From: an uncultured Bacilli bacterium
GTDB lineage: Bacteria; Bacillota_I; Bacilli_A; RF39; UBA660
Direction: 5' to 3'
Assembly: GCA_949505625.1 (NCBI GenBank)
Contig: CATBQD010000002.1
Coordinates: forward strand, 62,001-126,000
Length of the DNA stretch: 64,000 nucleotides
In this document: piece by piece, positions 16,016-23,227 of the stretch
Position numbering within the stretch: position 1 is the first letter of the stretch
Layout of the letters: each line of letters begins with the position of its first letter
Translations under genes and position numbers: made by a program
Notes under the pieces: generated by a model
The model's database searches: none
Told to the model about the DNA's origin: nothing
What the model saw: the letters and a program-made list of their open reading frames with translations, nothing else

Positions 16016-16587
16016 GTAAATTAGAATTAAAATCCGCTTTTATTATAGGAAATCCCGATAGTACCAAATTAATGAGAAATTTTCTTATAAAAGAAATGAA
16101 AATAGAAATTGTAGAAAGAACTTATTATAGTAGAGATGTTATAGATGTTCCACAAAAAGACTATGAAAAAGCTTTGATAGAAGGCAGAGAATATGTTGCA
16201 AAACAACAAATACAAAATGTTAGTTGGGTAAATCCTTATAATGTTGCTATAGAATGTGGATATTTACAATTGGCGTATGCTATCTTAAGAAGAAAGAGAA
16301 AAGGTACTCCAATGTGGTGCTTGGACAAATATCTACCAGAAGATATTTTGGAATATTTGAAAAAGATGAGAGAATATTTAGGTGTAAATGTTCAGCATTC
16401 TTATCATGAAGGAGATAGAGCTTTGTGTTTTGCACCACAAAGTGTAGATTACCAAGAACAATTAGAATTAATGAAAAATTTTGTAGTAAATGAAGGAACT
16501 GGACCTTTCTCTAGAATTATTCCAGTATCACATATGGGAGAACTACAAAAGGATGAGAGTTTTTTCCTTTTAAAAGTGAAAAAGTAA
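16012..16587 (+). CDS. Uncharacterised protein, copy A of a tandem pair
   Basis: A 191-residue soluble protein I cannot assign. It begins MSKLELKSAFIIGNPDS and has the landmarks SRDVIDVPQKDYEKAL, CGYLQLAYAIL and DKYLPEDILEYLKKMREYLGV, ending in a short basic strand. Copy B downstream is clearly homologous over the full length. It overlaps the guanylate-kinase-like gene by four bases with an AGGAGGG site inside that gene, so translation is coupled. Mixed alpha/beta composition; no membrane segment or known catalytic motif. Confidence 0.65.
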   Translation: MSKLELKSAFIIGNPDSTKLMRNFLIKEMKIEIVERTYYSRDVIDVPQKDYEKALIEGREYVAKQQIQNVSWVNPYNVAIECGYLQLAYAILRRKRKGTPMWCLDKYLPEDILEYLKKMREYLGVNVQHSYHEGDRALCFAPQSVDYQEQLELMKNFVVNEGTGPFSRIIPVSHMGELQKDESFFLLKVKK

Positions 16588-16653
16588 TAATTTATTATGG
16601 TATGTATGATATAATAGATTAAAAAATGATTTTATATGTGTAGGAGAAAGAAA

Positions 16654-17226
16654 ATGAGTAAATTAGAATTGAAATCAGCATTTATTATAGGAAGCAGTGA
16701 TAGTGCAAAATTAATGAGAAATTTTTTAACGCAAGAAATGGAAATCAAAGCAATAAAAGAATGGTCATATTGTGGAAGAGATGTTATAGATGTTCCGAAA
16801 ACAGATTATGAGAAAGTCTTATTAGAGGGGCAAAAATATGTAATTGATAAAAACCTTTCTTATGTAAGTTGGTTAAATCATTATAATGAACTAGTAAGTT
16901 GTGGATATTTACAATTAGCGTATGCTATGTTAGACCCTAGAAAAGGAGACTATAGTTGGTGTATGGATGAGTATCTTCCAAAAGATGTTTTAGAATATTT
17001 GAAACAAATGAGAAAATATTTAGGTGTAGAGGTCCTTCAATCATATAATCGAGTAGATAATGCATTGTGTTTTCAGCCTGAAAGCTTAGATTACCAAAAA
17101 CAATTAGAATTAATGAGTGCTTTTATATCAAAAGAAGGAATAGGTCCATTTAGAGTTATTAGACCAATGACTTTTACTGGAGAACTTCAAAAAGAAGAAC
17201 GTTTCCCAATAAAAGTGAAAAAGTAA
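16654..17226 (+). CDS. Uncharacterised protein, copy B of a tandem pair
   Basis: A 190-residue homologue of the preceding gene: same MSKLELKSAFIIG start, GRDVIDVPKTDYEKVL, CGYLQLAYAML, DEYLPKDVLEYLKQMRKYLGV and a GELQKEERFPIKVKK end. The copies differ mainly at residues 30-40, in the middle RKGD loop and near AFISKEG, so the duplication is not recent. The ATG at 16654 follows TAGGAGAAAG. A TATAAT at 16610-16615 in the gap suggests an additional promoter. Function unknown. Confidence 0.65.
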   Translation: MSKLELKSAFIIGSSDSAKLMRNFLTQEMEIKAIKEWSYCGRDVIDVPKTDYEKVLLEGQKYVIDKNLSYVSWLNHYNELVSCGYLQLAYAMLDPRKGDYSWCMDEYLPKDVLEYLKQMRKYLGVEVLQSYNRVDNALCFQPESLDYQKQLELMSAFISKEGIGPFRVIRPMTFTGELQKEERFPIKVKK

Positions 17227-17237
17227 TTATATTTTAG

Positions 17238-17263
17238 AAATCACAATTTGTTGTGATTTTTTT
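17238..17263 (+). terminator. Terminator after the paralogue pair
   Basis: Perfect AAATCACAA / TTGTGATTT stem with loop TTTG and a T-run. Confidence 0.88.
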
Positions 17264-17342
17264 GTCGTTAAAAATAATTTATAGTTTATGCAATCCGACA
17301 TTTTTATCATAAACTCTATTTTAAAATGGGGATGGTGATGAT

Positions 17343-17519
17343 ATGAAGGTAAAAGTGTTTGATGAAAGTCATGAGACAGATTTAGAAAAAGCAATCAATG
17401 ATTTTTTAGAAGAATCAGAAAAAGAAATTGTTGATATTAAGTTTAGTGTGTCAGCAAGTGTATTTGGAGAAGAACAAATTTATTGTTTTTCCGCTCTTAT
17501 TTTATATAAAAATGTTTAA
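17343..17519 (+). CDS. Cse60-like small protein
   Basis: A 58-residue ORF with the pattern of the sporulation protein Cse60 family: KVKVFDESHETDLEKAINDFL, then a VDIKFSVSAS strand and EEQIYCFSALILY. In Bacillus subtilis cse60 is made in the mother cell under sigma E; its function is unknown. The GGGGATGGTGATG sequence supplies a good ribosome site. Family members also occur outside spore formers, so this hints at, but does not prove, sporulation. clpC follows 46 bases later. Confidence 0.72.
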   Translation: MKVKVFDESHETDLEKAINDFLEESEKEIVDIKFSVSASVFGEEQIYCFSALILYKNV

Positions 17520-17565
17520 AAAAGAAAGGATTGAAACAATATAGAAAAGGAAAAGAGATGATTTT

Positions 17566-19890
17566 ATGTTTGGAAACTTTAATGAGGAAGCAAGACAGAT
17601 TTTAATAAATGCGAAAAGTGAAATGAAAGAATTAAAACATCCCTATGTTGGGAGTGAACATTTACTTTTAGCGATTTTAAGAGATGATAATCCAATCTCT
17701 AAAAAGTTAAAAGAATATCGTTTAGATTATGAATCATTTCGATTAGAACTCATAGATATTGTAGGAATAGGAGAGGTAGCGAGCAATTGGTTTTTATATA
17801 CGCCTCTTTTAAAGAGAGTAATGGAAAATGCCATTATTGATAGTAAAGAAAACAATAATGGAACAGTTACAATAGAACACTTATTTGCAAGTCTTTTAGA
17901 AGAAGGAGAAGGAGTTGCAATTCGAATATTGCTTGGAATGAATATTGATATTGATGACTTATATAGTGAATTTGCTTACAAATTAACAACAGGAGCAAAA
18001 CATAAAAAAGGTCATAAAATGATGTTGGAAGAGCTTGGGACAGATTTAACAGCGAAAGCTACCAATGGAGAGTTAGACCCAGTCATTGGAAGAGAAACAG
18101 AAATAAAAAGAGTATTAGAAATTCTCTCTAGAAGAACAAAAAACAATCCATTATTAATTGGAGCTGCTGGAGTTGGAAAGACTGCTATTGTAGAAGAACT
18201 TAGTAGAAGAATTGCAACTGGAGAAGTTCCATCCTCTTTAAAAAATAAACGTATTATTAGCTTAGATATGGCTACAATGGTAGCAGGAACAAAATATCGT
18301 GGTGAATTTGAAGAACGAATGAGAAAGGTTTTAAAAGAAATTGAAGATAGTGATAATATCATTTTATTTATTGATGAAATTCACACATTAGTAGGAGCAG
18401 GAGGAGCAGAAGGTGCTATCGATGCATCTAACATCTTTAAACCTGCTTTGGCAAGAGGAAAACTGCGTTTAATTGGTGCCACAACAACAGAAGAATATAA
18501 AAAGTATATTGAAGCAGATGGTGCACTTGATAGAAGATTTCAAAGTATCTATATTGAAGTTCCAGATACCAAAGTCGTTAAAAACATTTTAATGAAATTA
18601 AAAACAATATATGAGCAATATCATTTTGTAAAGATAAGTGAATCTATGATTGACTTAATAATTGAGTTCAGTGAAAAATATATTCATAATCGAAATCAAC
18701 CAGATAAAGCAATTGATATTTTGGATGAGGTTTGTGCAAAAGTTAGTTTAAAAGAAAGTAAAGAATTAAAAAAATATCATGAATTAAATAAGGTTCTTCA
18801 AAATACAATCAAAGAAAAAAATGAGGCTATTTTAAATAATGAGTTTAAAGAAGCATCAAAATGGAAAGAAAAAGAAAATAATTTAATGGATAGCTTAAAT
18901 AAGTTGGAATTAAATCTTTTAAAACAAAAACACAATAAAATTGTCACCAAAGAAGATATTGCAGAAGTAATTCATATCAAAACCAAAGTCCCAGTATATG
19001 AACTTTTAAAAGAAAATAAGAAAGCAATAGAAGATTTAGAAAGTCATATTAAAAGTGAAATTATTGGACAAGATGAAGCTGTTGATAAAATTGTTCAAGT
19101 CTCAAAGCGATTAAAGTTGGGATTTAAAGAAGAAGAAAAAGGAACTTCTCTTTTATTTGTAGGACCATCAGGAGTAGGGAAAACAGCGCTATCAAAACTT
19201 TTCGGAGAAGAACTGGTAGGGAAAGAAAATATTATTAAACTGGATATGAGCGAATATGCTGAAGCCCATTCTATCAGCAAATTAGTAGGAGCACCTCCAG
19301 GATATGTAGGATATGATGACCATAAAAATATTTTGGAAGAAATTAGAAATAAACCATATTCGGTTTTAATATTAGATGAAATTGAAAGAGCCCATCCTTC
19401 TATTTTAAACTTATTTTTTCAGGTTTTGGAAGAGGGAAAAATCAAAGACTCTAGGGGAGTGACTGTTCATTTTGGAAATGTTACCATTATTATGACTTCT
19501 AATATTGGATTTGAAGAAATTCATATTGGCTTTGAATCTCCAAAAAATGAAATCATTTTCTCAAAATTAAAAGAACATTTTAGTGTTCCATTTATGAATC
19601 GTATTGATGAAACTGTAGTATTTCAAAAATTGAATCAACAAGATATTGAAAAATTAACAGAAAAAAAATTGCAGAAATTAGAAGCTCGTTATCAAAAGAA
19701 AGGGTATCAAATTATTTATGATAAATCTCTTATTTTAGAAATTGTAGAAAAGAGCAATTTTAAAGAATTTGGAGCTAGAAGATTAGATAAGATTCTTAAA
19801 GAAGATATCGAATCTATGATTATAGAAGAAGCAATTGAAGGAAAAGAGCAAATAAAAATCGAACATTTAAAAACACGTGTTGAAAGCTAG
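17566..19890 (+). CDS. clpC: ATP-dependent Clp protease ATP-binding subunit ClpC
   Basis: A class I Hsp100 unfoldase that feeds proteins to ClpP. The 774 residues contain a double Clp-N domain (about 1-145), AAA1 with Walker A GAAGVGKT (199-206) and LFIDEIHT, a UVR-like coiled middle (about 405-455, FKEASKWKEKENNL), and AAA2 with Walker A GPSGVGKT (533-540) and LILDEIERAHP. The end carries GARRLDKILKEDIE. The middle segment is the mark of ClpC against ClpE or ClpB. No CtsR-type heptad repeat is visible in the short upstream gap. mcsA, mcsB and ctsR are not adjacent, unlike in Bacillus; a small heat shock gene follows. Confidence 0.92.
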   Translation: MFGNFNEEARQILINAKSEMKELKHPYVGSEHLLLAILRDDNPISKKLKEYRLDYESFRLELIDIVGIGEVASNWFLYTPLLKRVMENAIIDSKENNNGTVTIEHLFASLLEEGEGVAIRILLGMNIDIDDLYSEFAYKLTTGAKHKKGHKMMLEELGTDLTAKATNGELDPVIGRETEIKRVLEILSRRTKNNPLLIGAAGVGKTAIVEELSRRIATGEVPSSLKNKRIISLDMATMVAGTKYRGEFEERMRKVLKEIEDSDNIILFIDEIHTLVGAGGAEGAIDASNIFKPALARGKLRLIGATTTEEYKKYIEADGALDRRFQSIYIEVPDTKVVKNILMKLKTIYEQYHFVKISESMIDLIIEFSEKYIHNRNQPDKAIDILDEVCAKVSLKESKELKKYHELNKVLQNTIKEKNEAILNNEFKEASKWKEKENNLMDSLNKLELNLLKQKHNKIVTKEDIAEVIHIKTKVPVYELLKENKKAIEDLESHIKSEIIGQDEAVDKIVQVSKRLKLGFKEEEKGTSLLFVGPSGVGKTALSKLFGEELVGKENIIKLDMSEYAEAHSISKLVGAPPGYVGYDDHKNILEEIRNKPYSVLILDEIERAHPSILNLFFQVLEEGKIKDSRGVTVHFGNVTIIMTSNIGFEEIHIGFESPKNEIIFSKLKEHFSVPFMNRIDETVVFQKLNQQDIEKLTEKKLQKLEARYQKKGYQIIYDKSLILEIVEKSNFKEFGARRLDKILKEDIESMIIEEAIEGKEQIKIEHLKTRVES

Positions 19891-19902
19891 AAAGGAACAA
19901 TT

Positions 19903-20283
19903 ATGAACTATTTAGGAAATGGATTTTTTAGAAATGGATTAGGTTTTAATAATGGAGAATTTAATTATTTGAGAACTGATATTTATGAGCAAGACAATGT
20001 TTATTATTTAAAAATTGAAGTACCTGGAGTTGAAAAAGAAAATATTAGAGTAGATTATGAAAATGGTTATTTAACTGTTTCAATAAAACAAGAAGATATC
20101 TTTGAAGAAACAAGTGAGTACATTCGAAAAGAAAGGGTCATGAGTGAGAAAGAAAGAACTTTTTATGTAGGAGATATTCATGAAGAATCAATTAAAGCCA
20201 GTTGTCAGAATGGAATTTTAACAATTACGTTAGATAAAAATGATGAAAAAAAGGAAACAAAAAAACAGATTGTTATAGAATAA
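19903..20283 (+). CDS. Hsp20/alpha-crystallin family small heat shock protein
   Basis: A 126-residue ATP-independent holdase. The alpha-crystallin domain runs from about residue 22 to 118, with YLKIEVPGVEKENIRVDYENGYL and the conserved GILTITLDK strand; the I-x-I-like tail is QIVIE. It lies 12 bases after clpC with AAAGGAAC as ribosome site, so the two stress genes are one operon. Stress regulation is likely but no CIRCE or CtsR box was seen. Confidence 0.93.
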   Translation: MNYLGNGFFRNGLGFNNGEFNYLRTDIYEQDNVYYLKIEVPGVEKENIRVDYENGYLTVSIKQEDIFEETSEYIRKERVMSEKERTFYVGDIHEESIKASCQNGILTITLDKNDEKKETKKQIVIE

Positions 20284-20307
20284 AAAAGACTTATTCGTCT
20301 TTTTTTT
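20282..20307. terminator. Bidirectional terminator between hsp20 and the GNAT gene
   Basis: AAAAAGAC / GTCTTTTT stem with loop TTATTC; poly-A on one side and poly-T on the other allow function in both directions for the converging genes. Confidence 0.85.
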
Positions 20308-20953
20308 CGTAAACAGTTTCCTTTTGATAAGGATGTTGTATGGAACCAGTTTCAAAAAGAAATTCATGTCCTTTTTGACTCATTGGTTTAATTAAAAATC
20401 TTCTTTCATCGGTTTGCATTTTACCATCAATTCTAGTGAAACTACAAGGTTGAATTGGAATATTACCATTTTGATACAAATTGTCATATCCGAGTCTTAG
20501 GCAAAGATGTTCTGATTTAGAACCTGTTGCAGAAATCCTTAAATAAACAAAATCAATTTGATTCCTGATTGCAATATCATTGATTACTTGCACTAGAGAA
20601 GAACAAACCATGTATTTTCCTCTATATTCTTTTCTAGTTGCTAATCCATAAATATAAAGAGGATTTAGTTCTTCAATATTTGCAGCAAAGAAAGGCTTAT
20701 GTGCTTCTTCTACTTCTTGCATAACACCTGCGTATCCCATAATTTCTCCATTAGATGCGTAATATCCAAGAGCAAGACCATGTTTTAGATATCCATGATA
20801 TTCTTCTAATTTGTCTTTTAGACTTAATGGTTCACTAAATGGTGGTTCTTTAAAAACATTGATTACTTTTTCAAAATCTTCAAATTTGTCAATTGGTTTA
20901 ATATACCCATATGGCATAGGTATTAATTTCATATTATATAATTGGTTATTCAT
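20291..20953 (-). CDS. GNAT family N-acetyltransferase
   Basis: A 220-residue acetyl-CoA-dependent acyltransferase-like protein. The core strand and pyrophosphate loop read YIYGLATRKEYRGKYM (about residues 99-114; RxxGxG appears as YRGKYM). This is followed by a helix and VYLRISATGSKSEHLCLRLGY, the usual GNAT C-terminal half. The N-terminal 60 residues and the C-terminal 50 are extensions. Its ATG shares a base with the TAA stop of the upstream M20 peptidase gene, so the two are co-translated and probably act on related small molecules. The substrate is not visible. Confidence 0.8.
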   Translation of the reverse strand: MNNQLYNMKLIPMPYGYIKPIDKFEDFEKVINVFKEPPFSEPLSLKDKLEEYHGYLKHGLALGYYASNGEIMGYAGVMQEVEEAHKPFFAANIEELNPLYIYGLATRKEYRGKYMVCSSLVQVINDIAIRNQIDFVYLRISATGSKSEHLCLRLGYDNLYQNGNIPIQPCSFTRIDGKMQTDERRFLIKPMSQKGHEFLFETGSIQHPYQKETVYEKKDE

Positions 20954-22014
20954 TATATCATTCCTTTCGTTAAAAAATGCTCATATATTTTATATAATAA
21001 AACTAATGAATCTGCAGTTACATATTCTTTTTCTGAATGTGGATATCCTCCAACTGGATTCATAATAATAGTAGGTATCTTTTTATCACAAAAATAGATT
21101 GCATCAGAAGTAGATGTTATTTTTTTAAATTTAGGTTTATACCCTAAAATTTCATTACAGCTTTTTAGATAAGATAAGATTTTATTGTTATTCGTATCTG
21201 TGGCAAAAATGGAACCTTCTGTAATGGTTGTAATTTGAATATTTGGATTTTCTTTTTTTATAAAGCCTATAATATCTTTTGGCTTATCACTAGATATATA
21301 TCTGATATCTAGTACCATAGAAGCGTTAGAAGGAACTTGGTTATAAGCATTTCCACCTTCTAACTTGGTTAATGTAATAGAAGTTTTGTAATCATTTTCA
21401 TTTAATGGAAGAGAGTACTTTGTTATCAATTCCTGATAGAGTTCGTATAAACTAGTAATTGCATTGATTCCTAAAAAGGGAGTAGATGCATGACTTGCTT
21501 TGGTATTAATTTCTAATTTTAATTGTAGTAGTCCTTTTTCTTCAACAACCAATTCAAAATTAGAACCACCATCTGGAACAATGGCTAGTTTTATATCTGG
21601 GTATAAATCTACTAGTTGTTTGGCACAGTTCCCATCAATTTCTTCATCACTTGTAATAAAAAGGGCAACCTTTTTATTTGTTTTTACATGATTCAATAAA
21701 GTCATACAGACACTAACAGCACCTTTCATATCAATTGCGCCTCTTCCATAAATGGTATTTCCTTTCTTTTGAAATTGATATTTTTCACATGGAACTACAT
21801 CAATGTGAACACAAAATACAACATCAAAATTCTTTTCTTTTGTATTTGCAATCACAAGAGAAGAAAAACCATTAAAGCAATGTTTTTTAATTGTTAAATT
21901 AGGATTCATTTTTGAAGCAATCAAATCAAGCAAAGCATCTGTTTCTTGTGTATCTTTTGAAACACTTTTAAAATTGATTAGCCATTCTAATGTATTTAGT
22001 ATTTCTTTTTCCAT
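20953..22014 (-). CDS. M20 family metallopeptidase/deacylase (ArgE/DapE-like)
   Basis: A 353-residue di-zinc hydrolase of the ArgE/DapE/CPG2 group, which cut N-acyl or peptide bonds of amino-acid derivatives. Zinc and catalytic motifs are VFCVHIDVVP (His and Asp), GRGAIDMKGA, FITSDEEIDG and ending SDAIYFCDKKIPTI with a late GYPHSEKEYV histidine. The start at 22014 follows AAAGGAGAA; an ATG five codons earlier overlaps that ribosome site. A structured leader with a terminator precedes it, so expression is likely controlled by a small molecule or attenuation. The paired GNAT suggests an acetyl-amino-acid cycle, which is inference. Confidence 0.85.
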   Translation of the reverse strand: MEKEILNTLEWLINFKSVSKDTQETDALLDLIASKMNPNLTIKKHCFNGFSSLVIANTKEKNFDVVFCVHIDVVPCEKYQFQKKGNTIYGRGAIDMKGAVSVCMTLLNHVKTNKKVALFITSDEEIDGNCAKQLVDLYPDIKLAIVPDGGSNFELVVEEKGLLQLKLEINTKASHASTPFLGINAITSLYELYQELITKYSLPLNENDYKTSITLTKLEGGNAYNQVPSNASMVLDIRYISSDKPKDIIGFIKKENPNIQITTITEGSIFATDTNNNKILSYLKSCNEILGYKPKFKKITSTSDAIYFCDKKIPTIIMNPVGGYPHSEKEYVTADSLVLLYKIYEHFLTKGMI

Positions 22015-22029
22015 AATTTCTCCTTTCAA

Positions 22030-22061
22030 AATAAAAACCTATGCTTGTATATGCATAGGTT
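22030..22061 (-). terminator. Regulated terminator of the M20-GNAT leader
   Basis: Reverse-strand stem AACCTATGC / GCATAGGTT with an eight-base loop, followed by TTTTATTTTG before the ribosome site. Ten of its bases can instead pair with the upstream folded domain. Confidence 0.8.
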
Positions 22062-22207
22062 CCTTGAAATTATTTTCCTATCGCAGATACAAGCATCACA
22101 AATAGTACTTGCATCTACGATTATTTTTAAATCGTTTTACAAGTACTCATCGGTAACGTCTGCGATTGTTTTGTAAAAATAATTTCATATAGTTCTTCCT
22201 TTCTGTT
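22030..22207 (-). promoter_or_regulatory. Riboswitch-like leader with mutually exclusive terminator/antiterminator
   Basis: The reverse-strand leader of the M20-GNAT operon folds into a closed domain. An 11-bp P1 pairs 22176-22186 with 22066-22076, an 8-bp P2 pairs 22159-22166 with 22080-22087, and an 8-bp P3 (22140-22147 with 22104-22111) is capped by a CGATT/AATCG hairpin. Downstream, 22036-22044 and 22053-22061 form a 9-bp terminator followed by Ts. The segment ATGCTTGTAT at the domain's 3' side (22096-22087) is perfectly complementary to ten bases of the terminator (22050-22041). Forming one destroys the other. I see no match to a riboswitch class I can recall. Confidence 0.72.
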
Positions 22208-22213
22208 GGAAGT

Positions 22214-22242
22214 AATATACAGTATTTTTTTTAGCTTGTCAA
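22214..22242 (-). promoter_or_regulatory. Promoter of the M20-GNAT operon
   Basis: On the reverse strand TTGACA (22242-22237) and TATATT (22219-22214) are 17 bases apart. The predicted start near 22207 gives a leader of about 190 bases. Confidence 0.82.
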
Positions 22243-22267
22243 GTTTGAAGTGACTAAAAATTTTTCT

Positions 22268-22298
22268 TTGACATTTGTTTTTTTTATGATATGATAAT
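22268..22298 (+). promoter_or_regulatory. Likely promoter of the unknown gene pair
   Basis: A perfect TTGACA at 22268-22273 is followed by GATAAT at 22293-22298 (spacing 19, longer than ideal), just before the ATG at 22311. TATGAT at 22285 is an alternative -10 but too close. Confidence 0.5.
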
Positions 22299-22310
22299 AA
22301 TGGTGATAAT

Positions 22311-22850
22311 ATGGTAGAAGAAATTGAGGCAGTTTTAAATACAAATCCAAATTTAACACAAGGTTTAAAAATGAATCTTTTAGAGCTTGTAACAATTTTT
22401 CAAAAACAGTTTCCTACAGTATCACTTGAAAACTTAAAAAATAGATTACAAACTTTAAAGATTGATAAGTTAAATCGATATGTATCATCAGAAGTTTCTA
22501 AATATGACCCAGTTTTAAATACTTTGATGATAAATGAAGAAAGACTAGGGAAAGATGTCGATGCAAAACATATTTTGATGTATGAGTTGTTATCAATTAT
22601 GACAGCAAAAGATAATTATACTGGTTTTAATTTCAACCATCAATTTGAAGCATTAAATATTGGATATACTGAAATTTTAACCAATTATTTAGTTGGAAAT
22701 GAAACAGAAGAGTTTGTTCATTCTGATGAAATTATTGCAACCAATTTGATTTCAATATCCATCGGAAATGATATTTTATTACATGCTTTTTTTAACAATG
22801 ATTATATGACATTAACAAAGAGTTTGATAGATGCGGGGATAGAACTATGA
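22311..22850 (+). CDS. Uncharacterised protein
   Basis: A 179-residue soluble, helix-rich protein that I do not recognise. The middle segment DAKHILMYELLSIMTAKDN followed by FEALNIGYTEILTNYLVG has the look of a zinc-peptidase core helix pair, but the HExxH histidines are replaced (HILMYEL), so any such enzyme would be inactive. The GGTGATA site precedes the ATG. The stop overlaps the next gene's start (ATGA), so both are translated together. Confidence 0.6.
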   Translation: MVEEIEAVLNTNPNLTQGLKMNLLELVTIFQKQFPTVSLENLKNRLQTLKIDKLNRYVSSEVSKYDPVLNTLMINEERLGKDVDAKHILMYELLSIMTAKDNYTGFNFNHQFEALNIGYTEILTNYLVGNETEEFVHSDEIIATNLISISIGNDILLHAFFNNDYMTLTKSLIDAGIEL

Positions 22851-23119
22851 TAGGATTAATGAATTATAATGTTTCTAGAGCAGAAACGGGAAAAAGTCAA
22901 TTAGCAAGTATTGAAAGTGCATATTTAAAAAGTTTGGCTGGTAAAAATTTGACAGCAGAACAACTCTCTCAAATAGAAAGTATGTTAGTAACCAATCCGA
23001 ATATGATGGATAATCCTACTATGTATTCAGGATTGGAAAGAGTAAAAGCAGAGTTCGAAATGTTAAAGAATTCTATTTTAACAAATACTACATCAATTAC
23101 AGAGAATTATACAAGATAG
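22847..23119 (+). CDS. Uncharacterised small protein
   Basis: A 90-residue soluble helical protein, unknown to me. Its start overlaps the previous stop by four bases. Ser, Asn and Thr are frequent, there are no cysteines and no membrane segment. The end is marked by a terminator hairpin. It is probably a partner of the preceding gene product. Confidence 0.58.
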   Translation: MIGLMNYNVSRAETGKSQLASIESAYLKSLAGKNLTAEQLSQIESMLVTNPNMMDNPTMYSGLERVKAEFEMLKNSILTNTTSITENYTR

Positions 23120-23138
23120 ACCAAAGGGTCTTTTTTTG
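23118..23138 (+). terminator. Terminator after the unknown gene pair
   Basis: AGACC / GGTCT stem with loop AAAG and a run of seven Ts. Confidence 0.75.
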
Positions 23139-23169
23139 TAAACCAGCTCTTAAAAAGAGGTTTGTTAGT

Positions 23170-23198
23170 TTGATAAATACAAGGAATCGTGATATACT
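23170..23198 (+). promoter_or_regulatory. Promoter of ltaS
   Basis: TTGATA (23170-23175) and TATACT (23193-23198) with 17-base spacing, 30 bases before the TTG start codon. Confidence 0.72.
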
Positions 23199-23227
23199 TT
23201 TAGTGATTGACGTGAGGTGAAAATAAA

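Noticed and set aside
16012..17226. Frameshifted single gene instead of two paralogues
   Set aside because: Each copy is complete with its own start, ribosome site and homologous C-terminus.
17520..17565. CtsR or CIRCE operator before clpC
   Set aside because: The short gap shows neither the heptad repeat nor the TTAGCACTC inverted repeat.
22030..22207. T-box or lysine riboswitch before the M20 gene
   Set aside because: The AAGGTGGTACCGCG core is absent, and I see none of the conserved lysine-riboswitch junction sequence.
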